Shown here: positions 46,471-57,315 of the stretch, piece by piece | Position numbering within the stretch: position 1 is the first letter of the stretch | Layout of the letters: each line of letters starts with the position of its first letter | Assembly (NCBI GenBank): GCA_009667805.1 | Contig: CM019065.1 | Coordinates: 151,006,101-151,070,100 of the forward strand | Source: Leptobrachium leishanense | Taxonomy: Eukaryota > Chordata > Amphibia > Anura > Megophryidae | DNA length: 64,000 bases | Direction: 5' to 3' | Notes under the pieces: model-generated | Seen by the model: the letters and a program-made list of their open reading frames with translations, nothing else | Databases searched by the model: none | What the model was told of the DNA's origin: nothing | Made by a program: the position numbers and the translations under genes

Positions 46471-46898
46471 TCTGTGGTCCCCCCCCCCTTTTTTTTTTTT
46501 TTCTCTCTTCTTTTTCTTTTCTTCTCTTTCTCTCATATGACTTTTCTCTCCTCCCTTTTCTCCCCATCCCCTCATTCTCTCCTGTATGACATCTCTTTCG
46601 CACCCTCACTATGTCGTTGAGGTATGGGGCTGAAAGTGGTGTGACTGACCGCACCTGCTGCTCAACTCCAGATAGCAAGAATATCCCCATCCTTTTAAGG
46701 GGGTGTTTTTTTTTTTTTTTTTCTCTTCTTTTTCTCTCTCTCTCTCTCTCTCTTTCTCCTTTTCCTCCCCTTTTTTTTCTCCTTTCTCCTGATATTATTG
46801 ATGTACCTTCTTATGAGTGCTATATCACCTGTTAGATGTATTCTTATGGACCTTTGTTTGTTACCTAACTTTGAAATAAAAAATTTAGAATTTCAAAA
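46471..46898. other. L1 3' untranslated region
   Basis: Starts with a C10-T16 tract, then CT-rich sequence including (CT)n at about 46730-46755 and another T17 run near 46707. A polyadenylation-like AATAAA is at about 46875, followed by an A-rich end. The first C/T tract is the partner of the tract upstream of ORF2 at 38444. Confidence 0.75.
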
Positions 46899-47284
46899 AA
46901 AAAATGCAATAAAATTTGAATTTTCAATAATTTATTATGTGTAAAGTGTTTTTTTTCACATTTTAACATGCGATCGTTTGCGGTTATATTTTGTATGGGG
47001 TGCGCTTGTTAAAAAAATTAGAGATGGGGTCTCGTTACATTTTTTTTGGAAAATTTCACTTTTTTTAACAAACGCACCGCATACAAAAATCGTTAGTGCA
47101 GCATTATTGTTCACATTATAATTGAAATGGGAACAATATTGCTGCATTAACAAAACAAAAAAAAACTTTTTAGAATTTTTTTTAAATATTTTTTTAAATT
47201 TTTTTTTTTTTTTTTTTTAAAAACATTTTTCATGCTCATGTTTGGTATTGTTGGAAAGGCCATGCTCTGGCCGATCCAACGATA

Positions 47285-47690
47285 TCAAACATTAACCCCT
47301 AGCTGCCACGGATCAGGAGATAGGGGTTAATTGGAACCCCCTTTCTCCACCATTGGTGGCAGCTAGGGGTTAACTCCAGGACTGGCATCATCGTGCTATG
47401 CACGATGACGCCAGTCCTCAGGGGGAGTTCCTGGAGGCTTGGCCGACATCCAAGATGTCGGCCAGCTCCAGGATAGGATCACGATCCAGCGCTTTTCAGC
47501 GCCGATTCGTGATCCGGCTCCCCAGGGGTTAATCACAGCCACCGTTTGGAAGGGCAGGCTGTGCCCTTCCAAACGGTGCCTGGATTAACCTCCTGCTCCC
47601 CGGCAATCGGGAGGGAGAGGTCCGAAGGACCTCACCCCTCCCTTTCAGGCGCTTCCTCCGCACATGCGGGGGGGGCCTGAATTAGATGCC
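47285..47690. repeat. Serial hairpin array, copy 1
   Basis: A run of consecutive inverted repeats: CCCCTAGCTGCCACGG with GGTGGCAGCTAGGGG; CTGGCATCATCGTG with CACGATGACGCCAG; GGCCGACATC with GATGTCGGCC; GGATCACGA with TCGTGATCC; CCGTTTGGAAGGGCA with TGCCCTTCCAAACGG; GGTCCGAAGGACC. Each would fold separately. This is the right part of the split piggyBac-like element and is repeated at 55380-55956. Confidence 0.85.
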
Positions 47691-47879
47691 AAGTGGTTAA
47701 TACTAAGGGATTTTCTTTCCTTTTTAGATTACCTTGAGATTTCTCTCTGATATTTTCTGTAGTTTATATCACACCCAAAAAGCCTCTGAGCAAAACCAAG
47801 CTGTGTTTGACAACTCTGAACAGGAGAGTGCTTCCAGCCATGAAACACCATGATGTCAAACCAACATAATGCACAGATA

Positions 47880-48009
47880 GGGCAGTATTACAATGTTGGT
47901 GCTAACTTAACCAGAGCTGTTGTAAACTTAAAACCTCCCCAGGCTATGATGGCTCTGGGAAGTTTACAACAGCTCTGGTTAAGTTAGCACCAACTATGTA
48001 ATATAGCCC
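47880..48009. mobile_element. 130-bp palindromic MITE
   Basis: The first about 49 bases (from GGGCAGTATTACA through GGTGCTAACTTAACCAGAGC) return inverted at the end, leaving a short loop. Flanks read ATA on the left and ATA on the right, allowing a 3-bp duplication, as for Harbinger-type MITEs. No coding sequence. Confidence 0.65.
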
Positions 48010-48544
48010 ATAGTGTATAGTGCAGATTTGTGATACCAAAAGCTAAAGTGCAGATTTTTTTTTCTATTTTGCCAACAATGCCATCAGGGCTGGATTTTCC
48101 TCCCAGGAGCCTGTAGACACAGAAATGTGTAGCGCCCCCCCCCCCCCATCAAAAGAAAAAGGAAGCATGCCAAAATTACTTTTTGAATTTTCGTTTTGGA
48201 ACAAAATAAAATAATAAAAACATTTTAAAAATGAGAAGCAGTTTCCCTCTGCGCTCAAATCGAAAGAAGGGGCAGAATCTGTTGCCTTAGTTGAGTTAGC
48301 GCAGGAGCATTGTTTGTTTCATATGTAAAAGCCTATATTGCCTCTGCCGTAGAACAGAGAAAAAAATTCACTTTCTATTTACTTTTTTCATTTTTCTATT
48401 TTTGCACATTTCATGGTTATGTTTGGTATCATTGTAAAGACCAGGCTTTACCTTTCTAATGACTCCTCACTTAACTTTGTGCAGTGTACAATTCAGAGAT
48501 GCAGGTTCAAAGGTCCCCCTCTCTCTCCTCACTGCAGTGCTATG

Positions 48545-49375
48545 CATGGGCGTAACTACCAGGGGTGCGGAGGGTGCCACCACACCCGGGCCCTTGAGTC
48601 TGGGGGGGCCACACTCGCCTGCCTGGGCCTGGGGGCTTGCCTATATTTTATACATATAATTCTTTTTTTAAATTTATTTTATACTTATGTGATACGCTCA
48701 TACACACTGCACATTACTGTGAGTTTTATTGCTGTGGAGCTCTGATACGCTCATACACAATGCACATTACTTGCGTTTTATTGCTGTGAAGCTCTGTGAT
48801 ATGTTCACACACAGCACAAATTACTGTGAGATTTATTGCTGTGGAGCTCTGTGATACGCTCATACACAGCTTATTATTGTGAGGTTTATTAATGTGGAGC
48901 TCTGTGATGCGCTCATACACACTGCCCATTGCTGTGAGATTTATTGCCGTGGACCTCTGTGATACATTCATACACAGCACACATTACTGTGAGGTTTATT
49001 GCTGTGGAGCTCTGTGATACGCTCATACACAGATTATTATTGTGAGGTTTATTAATGTGGTGCTCTGTGATACGCTCATATAGACTGCACATTGCTGTGA
49101 GATTTATTGGTGTGCACCTCTGTGATACGTTCATACACAGCGCACATTACTGTGAGGTTTATTGCTGTGGAGCTCTGAGATACAAATAGTGCACATTACA
49201 TTAAAAATGTCATGGTGGACCTGGAAAAAATGGGACACTGATTGTCTGGAGTCAACACTGTGAAGCTGGAGAGGACCAATGCATGTTGACAGAAGGGGGA
49301 CAAAATATGGTTTTGCCTAGGGGGGGCCATCATGGTTCCTGCACCTGGGCCCTGAGGTTTCTACTTACGCCTCTG
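48545..49375. mobile_element. Non-autonomous hAT with perfect target duplication
   Basis: Begins CATGGGCGTAACTACC and ends GTAGAAACCTCAGGGCC-complement sequence finishing CTTACGCCTCTG. The 8-bp GTGCTATG lies on both sides (48537-48544 and 49376-49383). The two halves of the host repeat (CACTGCAGTGCTATG and GTCTAGTTTGTCGATG) read continuously if it is removed, as in 18440-18480. The interior is mostly a tandem repeat. Confidence 0.88.
48690..49190. repeat. Tandem repeat of about 60 bp inside hAT
   Basis: Units read GTGATACGCTCATACACA, then a TGCACATTACTGTGAG block, then TTTATTGCTGTGGAGCTCT. Around eight diverged units are present. The same unit appears in one to three copies near the 3' ends of the hATs at 2958-4687 and 59759-63084, and inverted at about 27790-27890. 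Confidence 0.85.
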
Positions 49376-49851
49376 GTGCTATGGTCTAGTTTGTCGATGA
49401 AACAATGCGTTACATTATCAGCTCCACACTTGCAGGTAGTGTGGGAAATGAGAAGGTGAGTTAGCACAGCATCACTGTTCACTTTATAATTGTAAACTGA
49501 ATAATAGTGCTGCACTAGAAGAAAAAAGAGAGAAATATTATTTTATCTGATATTTATTTTTACATAAATCTAACCTGATTATATTTGGATCACTGCAAAG
49601 GCCATAATCTGACCTTTCCAATGATATCTAATACAGTGGCAAGAAAAAGTATGTGAACCCTTTGGGATTACATGGAGGTTTGCATGAATTGGTCATAAAA
49701 TGTGCTCTGATCTTCATCTAAGTCACAACAATTCGAAAAACACAGTCTGCTTAAAATACAACACAAACATATGTTTTCATGTTTTTATTGAACAGAACAT
49801 GTAAACATTCACAGTGCAGGGTGGAAAAATTATGTGAACCTTTGGACTTAA

Positions 49852-50426
49852 CCCCAATGAGCATGGCCTTTCCAATGATTTCAAACTTGACCATGGTAAA
49901 AGTAAATGAAGAGTTTAAAAAATTAAAAAATAAAAATAATAAAAAAATAAATATGTGGTTTTTTTTTAATGCAGCACTATTGTTCACATTTCAATAATAA
50001 TGTGAATAAGGATGCTTAACTAATGATTTTTTTTGGGGGGGTTTAGCTAAAATAACGCAATTTCTCCCCAAAAAAAAAAGGGTTCCCCATTCAAATTTTT
50101 TTAACAAGTCTACCCCATAGCATATGACCGCAAAGGCTCGCAAAATAATAAAATTTAATAAAAAAACACTTTACACACTGTGGAAGATTGAAATTTTATT
50201 GAAAATTCACATTTTTTTTTAAATTTTTTGTTATAGCATTTTGGCAGGGCATGACCTATACATATAATGATATATTATTAATCTGCCGAGTCTGGAGGAA
50301 AGAACGATATATAATTTGTCTGGGTGGTATAATAAGACGTGACTTAAAAACAGTCAAAATGAGCTCAGCAAACTTCTACTTTCGAAACAGCGCCGAAGTT
50401 GTAAAATTACTCCCGTCCTTAAGGGG
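49852..50426. mobile_element. piggyBac-like TTAA element in Tc1
   Basis: TTAA flanks at 49848-49851 and 50427-50430. Ends CCCCAATGAGCATGGCC and GTCCTTAAGGGG. The middle is a diverged copy of the AT-rich portion of the family at 54768-55956 in reverse orientation (AACAATTT-rich, CTGCCGAGTCTGGAGG, AAAGAACGATATATAA). It interrupts the 3' untranslated part of the Tc1. Confidence 0.7.
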
Positions 50427-50909
50427 TTAATAACTGGTTGACTCTCCTTTGGCAGCAATAACCTCAACCAAATGTTTCCTGTAGATCAGACCTGCACAAC
50501 GATCTGGAGTAATTTTGGACCACTCCTCTTCACAAAACTGTTTCAGTGTAGCAATATTTTTGGGATGTCTGGTGTGAATCGCTCTCTTAAGGTCATGCCA
50601 CAGCATTTCAATCGGGTTGAGGTCAGGACTCTGACTGGGCCACTCCAGAAGGCGTATTTTGTTTTGTTGAAGCCATTCTTTTGTTGAATTACTTGTATGC
50701 TTTGGGTCATTGTCCTGTTGCATCACCCATCCTCTGCGGAGCTTCAGTTGGCGGACAGATGGTCTTACGTTTTCCTGCAAAATGTCTTGATAAACTCTGG
50801 AATTCATTTTTCCATCAATGACAATAATCCATCCAGGCCCTGAGGCAGCAAAGCAGCCCCAAACCATGATGCTCCCTCCGCCATGTTTTACAGTGGGGAT
50901 GAGGTTTTG
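50427..50909 (-). pseudogene. Tc1 transposase, C-terminal half
   Basis: Encodes the second and third catalytic parts of a DDE transposase: HGGGSIMVWGCF, then MQQDNDPKHTSN with the second Asp, then [19 protein letters not shown] with the Glu, 34 residues after the Asp as in Tc1 (DD34E). Ends near AAKGESTSY. Severed from its N-terminal half (56629-57111) by the hAT-like element. The few residues read leftward of the junction at 50918 belong to that element, not to the transposase. Confidence 0.9.
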
Positions 50910-51380
50910 ATGTTGATTAGGGATGTGCGTTTCGGGTTTCAGAATTTTCACGAAATTTCCCGTTTCGTGTCTTCGGATTCAGCCGAGTTTCCGAATCGGA
51001 TCGGACCCGAAAACCGACAGATCCGAAAAGTTTTCCGAGCCGAAACGAAAAATTTCTAATGGACTTGAAATGTGTCAAATCGAAATTTATTTTCGCTCTA
51101 TTCATGATTTCGGTTCCATTTCGGTAATTCTGGACATCGTATATTTAACTATTATCGGTTATATCGCTGATTCTGTAAATTTTGTATTTGTAAATGCGTA
51201 TCACTTGTTTCTTGTTTCCAATGATCCGATAATTCTGTCGCTACGATAATTCCTTCGTAATCGGGTCGGATCTGATTCGTCCGCAGGTCGCGGATGCGCG
51301 CGCGCGGATGTCGTAACTTTATTGAGCCAGTTTTGACAATTTTTTTGACAGGCCAAAAAAAATGTAATTTATAATTTAAC

Positions 51381-53352
51381 ATGGCTGAAAGACGAGACAG
51401 AGTCCCATTCGGACACCTCCTCGTCCTCATCTGCTTCCCCCCAGAGACACCACCCAGGAAGAAGCGGGCCAGCAACATGGCATTTGAGGAGATGTTGGAG
51501 CTGGTCCGCATCTTTGACAAAAGAGATTATGACTGCCGTAAGGGCCCTTACGGCAGGAAGAGTAACGCCCGCAAGGACCGTATCCTTGACAAGCTCCGAA
51601 CCACCATCCTGGAGTTGTTTGGGAAAGACCGGACGAAGGACCAGCTCCGAAAACGCTGGTCCGATCTGAAGGCACGCGAGCAGGAGCAGCTGAGGCACAT
51701 CCGTCGCGTCATAGCCAAACGTAAGTGTCATGTTATATTGTAAAGCGCTGCGCAGACTGTTGGCGCTATATAAATCCTGTATAACATTAATAATGTGCTT
51801 GCATGTGCTAATATGCACAGAAATACGTTGATTTATCTAGTCCTTGTTTCATGCAATGTGATTGTGTATAGCTTTGCGTTTTCACGACTAGTCATACATG
51901 CATTTTTGCCATAGCTCTTCTTTTTTGTGATTTTACGTATTCGTGAAAATTGTGATATTTGATGTATGTAGATGAAGTTACAATGCTGGATTTCTTTTGG
52001 CACTGTGTACTGTAGTGTGCTGGGGGGGTTGTTGTGATTGAGTTATGCATACGAGATGACCCGCAGCTTGCCCAATATTGGCTCCCACCTGCGCATCAAC
52101 AAAAATCTCTGCGTCTCTGCTAAGTGGTAGGATGGGACATGTAGTTCTTCTGAAAGTGCATCCAAACAGAGCCGCGTTCAATACGTCCTCAGCAGCTGCT
52201 GTATTGTTGCAGCGCAGCAATTCAGTTTGCTGCAGCAGTGTCATTGAACGCTTTAGATGCAAATTTCAAAACAAAATGGCGGATTTCTGTTTCTGCAATA
52301 TCCAGTTTTATTCGCAGAAGCTGAAAGTGAAACTGAGGCTGAGGCCATCTATAAAATAACTAAAAGCAGTCAGCACAATGCGTTTTGTACGCACACAACA
52401 CAAATAATAGTTTTTATTGAATAAACGTAATGTTTACTTCTGAAAAAAATATATAATTGAACGGTAATATATGTCTATGTGCAGGAGAAATAACAAATAT
52501 TTTGTGACTTTAGACCTATGAGATGGGAGTAGTGGTGGGTCAAGCTGGTAGTGCTAGTGGGTAGTGGAGGGGTGTCACAATACTTTCGGCAATATATTGT
52601 ATAGATATACAATTTTTTCCACTCTGCATTATTTACGTTTTTTTTGGGATTTGGCAGAAGACAGGAAGGCAAAGGCAGCATCTGCCCCGGCGGGCACCAG
52701 TGCCCCAGTGGAGGAGGAGGGGGAGTCTCGGGTGACCACCAGCGCTGGTATATACTGTTTTATTTTGCAACAACTTTTGGTCAAAAACAGAAACATTTTT
52801 TGTTTACTGTATTTTCATTTAATTTTTTTATATATAGCACAAGAGGAGCAGGAGGAGGAAGAGGAGGAGCAGGGCGATGATGGAGAGAGGGAGCCGGAGC
52901 CGCAGCAGGAGGGCGCGAGTCCAGTTTTTTTTTTTACTGTTGTATTTTGCATCGACTTATGTTCAAAAAATAAATCAGTTTTGTTGTTTACTGTATTTTT
53001 TATTTCTTTAATTTCTTAGATATAGCACCGGAAGAGATGCTGACGGTGGTGGAGTCGTCGTCGTCGTCGGAGTCAGAGCCTCAGGAGGCCGCCAGCTCTG
53101 GTATATACTACTGTTATATTTTTTCAAGACTTTCAGTCAAAAATAGAAACCTGCTTTACTTACTGTATTTTCCTTCTTTCATTTATTGGATATATAGAAG
53201 GAGAAGCCAGACCGGACACTGACAGGTCCAGCGTCAGGATGGCGATCGGCGAGCTACGCCTGGCTGGCAGCAACCTTGATGCCATCCAGGAGTTGCTGCA
53301 GGAGTTCAGGCAGCATATTAATAACACCGTTGAAATCCTGGAGTGGCAGTAG
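51381..53352 (+). CDS. Five-exon Myb/SANT-like DNA-binding protein gene
   Basis: Predicted exons are 51381-51720, 52658-52747, 52838-52918, 53026-53100 and 53198-53352. All introns have GT..AG ends and phase 1, and the exons join to 741 nt, 246 residues, stop TAG. Residues about 25-110 (KKRASNMAFEEMLELVRIF to RKRWSDLKAREQEQ) resemble the trihelix/Myb-SANT-like domain found in Harbinger-associated proteins and some host regulators. Exon 2 is Ala/Pro then Glu rich, exon 3 strongly acidic (EEQEEEEEEQGDD), exon 4 Ser/Glu rich. The last exon ends in a likely helix (LAGSNLDAIQELLQEFRQHI) suited to oligomerisation. The start is the first ATG of the open exon. Function is inferred as nuclear DNA binding; Harbinger Myb-like helper or a captured host gene are both possible. 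Exon calls are by eye. Confidence 0.72.
52167..52515 (-). mobile_element. Fragment of the 579-bp element in intron 1
   Basis: Starts AGAGCCGCGTTCAATACG, matching the terminus AGAGGCCTGTTCAATAC, and then follows the reverse complement of about 12000-12326, including TTGCTGCAGCAGTGTC and ATGTCTATGTGCAGG. It stops around AAATATTTTGTGACTTTAG, so about two thirds of the full element is present. Confidence 0.7.
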
Positions 53353-53432
53353 AGACCAGCCTCCTCCTCCCCTATGAGTATGTTTGTGCCCCTGTTGGGC
53401 AGTTTGCCAATGCCATGTGGCATCATGTTGTA

Positions 53433-53438
53433 AATAAA
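53433..53438 (+). promoter_or_regulatory. Polyadenylation signal of the Myb/SANT-like gene
   Basis: AATAAA lies about 80 bases past the stop codon, followed by a T-rich stretch. It supports the last-exon call. Confidence 0.6.
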
Positions 53439-54048
53439 TTTTATATTTTTTCTATATTTTCCTGTTTGTGTGCATTGCTTTTCCTTACTTAATAAGTTAA
53501 TATGTATTGCTTGGTTTCTTTTCCACACTGTTAAAATTATATGTACATAAATTTATTGACATTTCTATGGACCCTTTGTCATAAATTTGTCAACAGATTT
53601 GTGGCCATGAATGTGACTGTGCACATTCTACACTTCCTGCCTGGCCAAAAAATGTCACACACTAGCACAACCTTGTTGTACTGCCTTGAGATTTGATTAC
53701 CGTGGCATGGTTTTGTTAAGCTTAGGCGATGTCACAACAACATGGATTTTTGTCCCGTCACATTCATTGTATAACCAAGAATTTATCAAAAAATATTGAT
53801 GGCAGCACTGCGTGAAGTCTTCTCCGACACAACCCATAGATCCTGAGTGCGGCTCAGGTCTAGTTTATTTGTCCCTGTTTGCAGCTTCACGCAACACCTC
53901 CTCCCAGCTATGAGCTCTCTCTCTCCCACCGCTGCCCGCTAAGACGCTGCCCGCCAACATGGTCACGTCTTTGCAGGAAGACAACAGCGTGGGGGAACGG
54001 CAGCTGCCGACAGTCCCAAGACCTCATCACAATGACGTCAGTTCTGGA
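53439..54048. other. Unassigned part of the hAT-like element
   Basis: No coding region, tandem repeat or terminus recognised between the gene's polyadenylation signal and the next piggyBac-like copy. Confidence 0.45.
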
Positions 54049-54052
54049 GTTA

Positions 54053-54745
54053 ACCCCTAACTGCGACCAATGGTGGAGATAGGGGGTTCCAATGAACCAA
54101 TGAACCCCCTATCGCCCGATCCGCGGCAGCTATCGGTTAATGTTTGGTATCTTTGGATCGACCAGAGCATGGCCTTTCCCAACAATACAAACATGACAAT
54201 GTTAAAAATTATAAAAAATTAAAATATAAAAAAAAAACAGGTGTTTTGTTTTGTTAATGCAGCAATATTGTTCCATTTCAATTATAATGTGGAACAATGA
54301 TGCTGCACTAAGGATTTTTGTATGGGGTGCGTTTGTTAAAAATAGTGTAATTTTCACCCAAAAAAATATAACAAGTCCCCATTTCAATTTTTTTTAACAA
54401 ACGCAACTCATAAAATATAACCGCAAACACTCGCATGTTAAAATGTGGAAAAAACACTTTACACCTTGTAAAACAAACATTGAAAATTCTAATTTTATTG
54501 CATTTTTTGTTATATAAACAGACAGGACATGAACGCATACATATGATAATGATATATTATGAATCATCTGCCGAGTCTGCCGGAAAGAACGATATATAAC
54601 ATGTCTGGGTCATATTATAAAATAAGGCTTCAAAACGCGTTTAAACAAGAGGAGCGAAACTGTTAAAAATTAGCTCAGCAGCAGACCGCAGTGCCGCACA
54701 CAGGCGTGAAGGGAAGCCGTGAAATGCCTCAGCAGCGAAAGGTTC
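54053..54745 (-). mobile_element. piggyBac-like copy, inverted and partial
   Basis: Starts after TTAA with CCCCTAACTGCGACC (complement of the GCAGCTAGGGGTTAA motif) and ends near CAGCAGCGAAAGG. It matches 54768-55400 in reverse, including the AACAATATTGC and CTGCCGAGTCTG blocks, but lacks the hairpin-rich right part. With the next copy it forms an inverted pair. Confidence 0.65.
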
Positions 54746-54767
54746 ATTTTTTTTTTGTCTGTTTTAA

Positions 54768-55956
54768 ACCCTTTCGCTGCTGAGGCGTTTCACGCCTCTG
54801 TGCTGAGGTCATTTTTACCGGTTTTGCTCATCATGTTTAAACGTGTTTTGAAGGCTTATTTTAGTATATGACCCAGACATATTATATATCGTTCTTTCCG
54901 TCAGACTCGGCAGATTCATAATATGTCATTATTATATGTATACGTCATGACCTGTCTGTATATTATAACAAAAAATGCAATAAAATATGAATTTTCAATA
55001 ATTTACAACGTGTAAAGTGTATTTTTTTCACATTTTAACATGCGAGCAATTGCGGTTATATTTTGTATGGGGTGCGCTTGTTAAAAAAATTAGAGATGGG
55101 GTCTCGTTACATTTTTTTTGGAGAAAATTATGCGATTTTTAACAAACGCACCGCATACAAAAATCGTTAGTGCAGCATCATTGTTCACATTATAATTGAA
55201 ATGGGAACAATATTGCTGCATTAACAAACCAAAAAAAAACTTGTTTATTTTTTTTTTATAATTTATTTTTAAATATTTTTTTATTTTTTAATTTTAATTT
55301 TTTTTAAACTTTTTTCAGTCGTGTTTGGTATCGTTGGAACGGCCATGCTCTGGCCGATCCAACAGTACCAAACCTTAACCCCTAGCTGCCACGGATCGGG
55401 AGATAGGGGGTTCATAGGAACCCCCTATCTCCACCATTGGTGGCAGCTAGGGGTTAACTCCAGCACTGGCGTCATCGTGCTATGCACGATGACGCCAGTC
55501 CTCAGGGGGAGTTCCCGGAGGCTTGGCCGACATCCAAGATGTCGGCCAGCTCCAGGAAAGGATCACGAACCGGCACTTTTCAGCGCCGATTCGTGATCCG
55601 GCTCCCCAGGGGTTAATGACAGCCACCGTTTGGAAGGGCAGGCTGTGCCCTTCCAAGCGGTGCCTGTATTAACCCCCTGCTCCCTGGCGATCGGGAGGGA
55701 GAGAGGTCCGAAGGACCTCCCCCCTCCCTTTCAGGCGCCTCCTCCGCACATGCGGGGGGGGGGCGCCTGAATTAGATGTCATCGCATCGCCGCGATGACA
55801 TCTAATGTCCCCGCCGGGCTCCCGAGTGCTGGGCTGACATCCGGGCTGACAATCCGGCGGATTGCTGCCTCCTGTGCTCGGACGCGCTGAGCGCGTCTGT
55901 AGCACAGGAGAACCACTTGGCTGGACGCACTGAGCGCGTCCATAGCAGCCAAGTGG
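54768..55956 (+). mobile_element. piggyBac-like TTAA element, fullest copy
   Basis: TTAA at 54764-54767 and 55957-55960. Left end ACCCTTTCGCTGCTGAGGC; right end complement CCACTTGGCTGCTATGG. The left half is AT-rich with TGCAATAAAATATGAATTTTC, the very site in which the L1 inserted in the other copy. The right part is a chain of hairpins. No transposase. Confidence 0.72.
55380..55956. repeat. Serial hairpin array, copy 2
   Basis: Repeats the hairpins of 47285-47690 and adds three at the right end: GATGTCATCGC with GCGATGACATC; CTCCTGTGCT-GACGCGCT-type arms with AGCACAGGAG; and CCACTTGGCTG with CAGCCAAGTGG-like arms enclosing GACGCACTGAGCGCGTC. The extra part is missing from copy 1, which jumps from GAATTAGATG to CCAAGTGG. 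Confidence 0.85.
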
Positions 55957-56628
55957 TTAAATCATTTTATTTTTTCATTTCAGATCATTTTGATCAACTA
56001 TTTTTCCGTTTTTTAAAACCTTTTGTTCTGGTTTTTATTTTTAAAGTCAGACCATTCGGGTCAGTTTAGCGTTTTTGAAATCGTTTTCCTTTTTTTTTTT
56101 GTTCCTTGGCTTTCATACCATTTTTTTAATGTCATTAAATAAAGTTGTGAAATGTATATTCATAAGGAAAAAAAGGATCTTTATTTAATAAAAAAAAAAC
56201 ACGATAGAATCGCCAGAATTATCGTATCGACAGAATGAATTATCGGATCCGAAAAACAAACCAAAAATTTATTATAAAAAAATATATAAAGTATAAAAAA
56301 AGTAAACCATAGTAGTTTACGTCAAAACGAATAGTTAGACACTTTGAAAATTGAAACGAGGAGAACAGACGTTCCGAAAAAACGAAAATTTACGAAATCA
56401 CGAAAAGTCGATACAAAAAATGAGCAAAGTGACCCGAAAACACCAAAAAATGGTCGATATTCCATAAAAAAAATGTACACGAAAAACGAGCCGAACAGAA
56501 ATCAGTTGAAACGAGCCGAATCGAAAATTTTAAACATCCAAACAAATCGAACCGAAAAAAAATCGGTGCACAAACCTAATGTTGATGTGCTGTGCCTTTT
56601 CTCTCCACACATAGTGTTGTGTGTTTTT

Positions 56629-57166
<538 letters not shown>

Positions 57167-57315
57167 TGAAAACATGTTTGTGTTTTTTATTATTTTAAGC
57201 AGACTTTGTTTTTCAAATTGTTGTGACTTAGATGAAGATCAGAGCACATTTTATGACCAATTCATGCAAAACTCCTCGTAATCCCAAAGGGTTCACATAC
57301 TTTTTCTTGCCACTG

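Larger units (their letters stand above)
36327..46898 (+). mobile_element. Full-length L1-type LINE with tandem ORF2 duplication
   Basis: Bounded by a 15-bp direct repeat AAAAAATGCAATAAA (36312-36326 and 46899-46913), an L1-type target duplication that lies inside the piggyBac-like element. The 5' leader of about 100 bases starts GGGGCGTGTCCTGACC, followed by ORF1, a 1-kb T- and G-rich spacer, ORF2 twice, a 3' region rich in CT runs and an A-rich end (AATAAAAAATTTAG then A-run). Without the duplication it would be about 6.5 kb, a usual L1 size. Intact ORF1, clear target duplication and presence of the 5' end suggest a fairly recent insertion. Confidence 0.92.
36110..47696. mobile_element. piggyBac-like (TTAA) element split by the L1
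   Basis: Two pieces, 36110-36326 and 46914-47696, join into about 1 kb that matches the copy at 54768-55956. The left terminus is ACCCTTTCGCTGCTGAGG after TTAA (36106-36109). The right end is CCAAGTGG before TTAA (47697-47700). TTAA targets are typical of piggyBac, and also of Kolobok, so the superfamily is a best guess. The right third is a series of GC-rich hairpins (see 47285-47690). No transposase. Confidence 0.7.
48086..49625 (+). mobile_element. hAT-like repeat (CAGGGCTGGATTT family), interrupted
   Basis: Starts CAGGGCTGGATTTTCCTC, matching 17139. Shares GGGGCAGAATCTGTTGCC, TTTGGTATCATTG, CCACACTTGCAGGTAGTGTG and GTAAACTGAATAATAGTGCTG with 17139-18620. Opened by another hAT at 48545-49375. 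The right terminus is not seen; the Tc1 element begins at 49634. Confidence 0.6.
50918..56578. mobile_element. 5.66-kb hAT-like element carrying a spliced gene
   Basis: Ends TAGGGATGTGCGTTTCGG and CGGTGCACAAACCTA are inverted with mismatches (TAGG..TGTGC core). The 8-bp ATGTTGAT is repeated exactly at 50910-50917 and 56579-56586, and removing the element restores Tc1 coding sequence. TAGGG-type ends with 8-bp duplications fit hAT. Both flanks are rich in CGAAA/TTTCG motifs. No hAT transposase frame was found. Contents: the gene at 51381-53352, a MITE fragment in its first intron, and two piggyBac-like copies in opposite orientation (54053-54745 and 54768-55956). Confidence 0.85.

Noticed and set aside
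46956..47153. Short minus-strand frame in the AT-rich part of the piggyBac-like element
   Set aside because: The same sequence is present, without the frame, in the copy at 54768-55956, so it is not conserved as coding.
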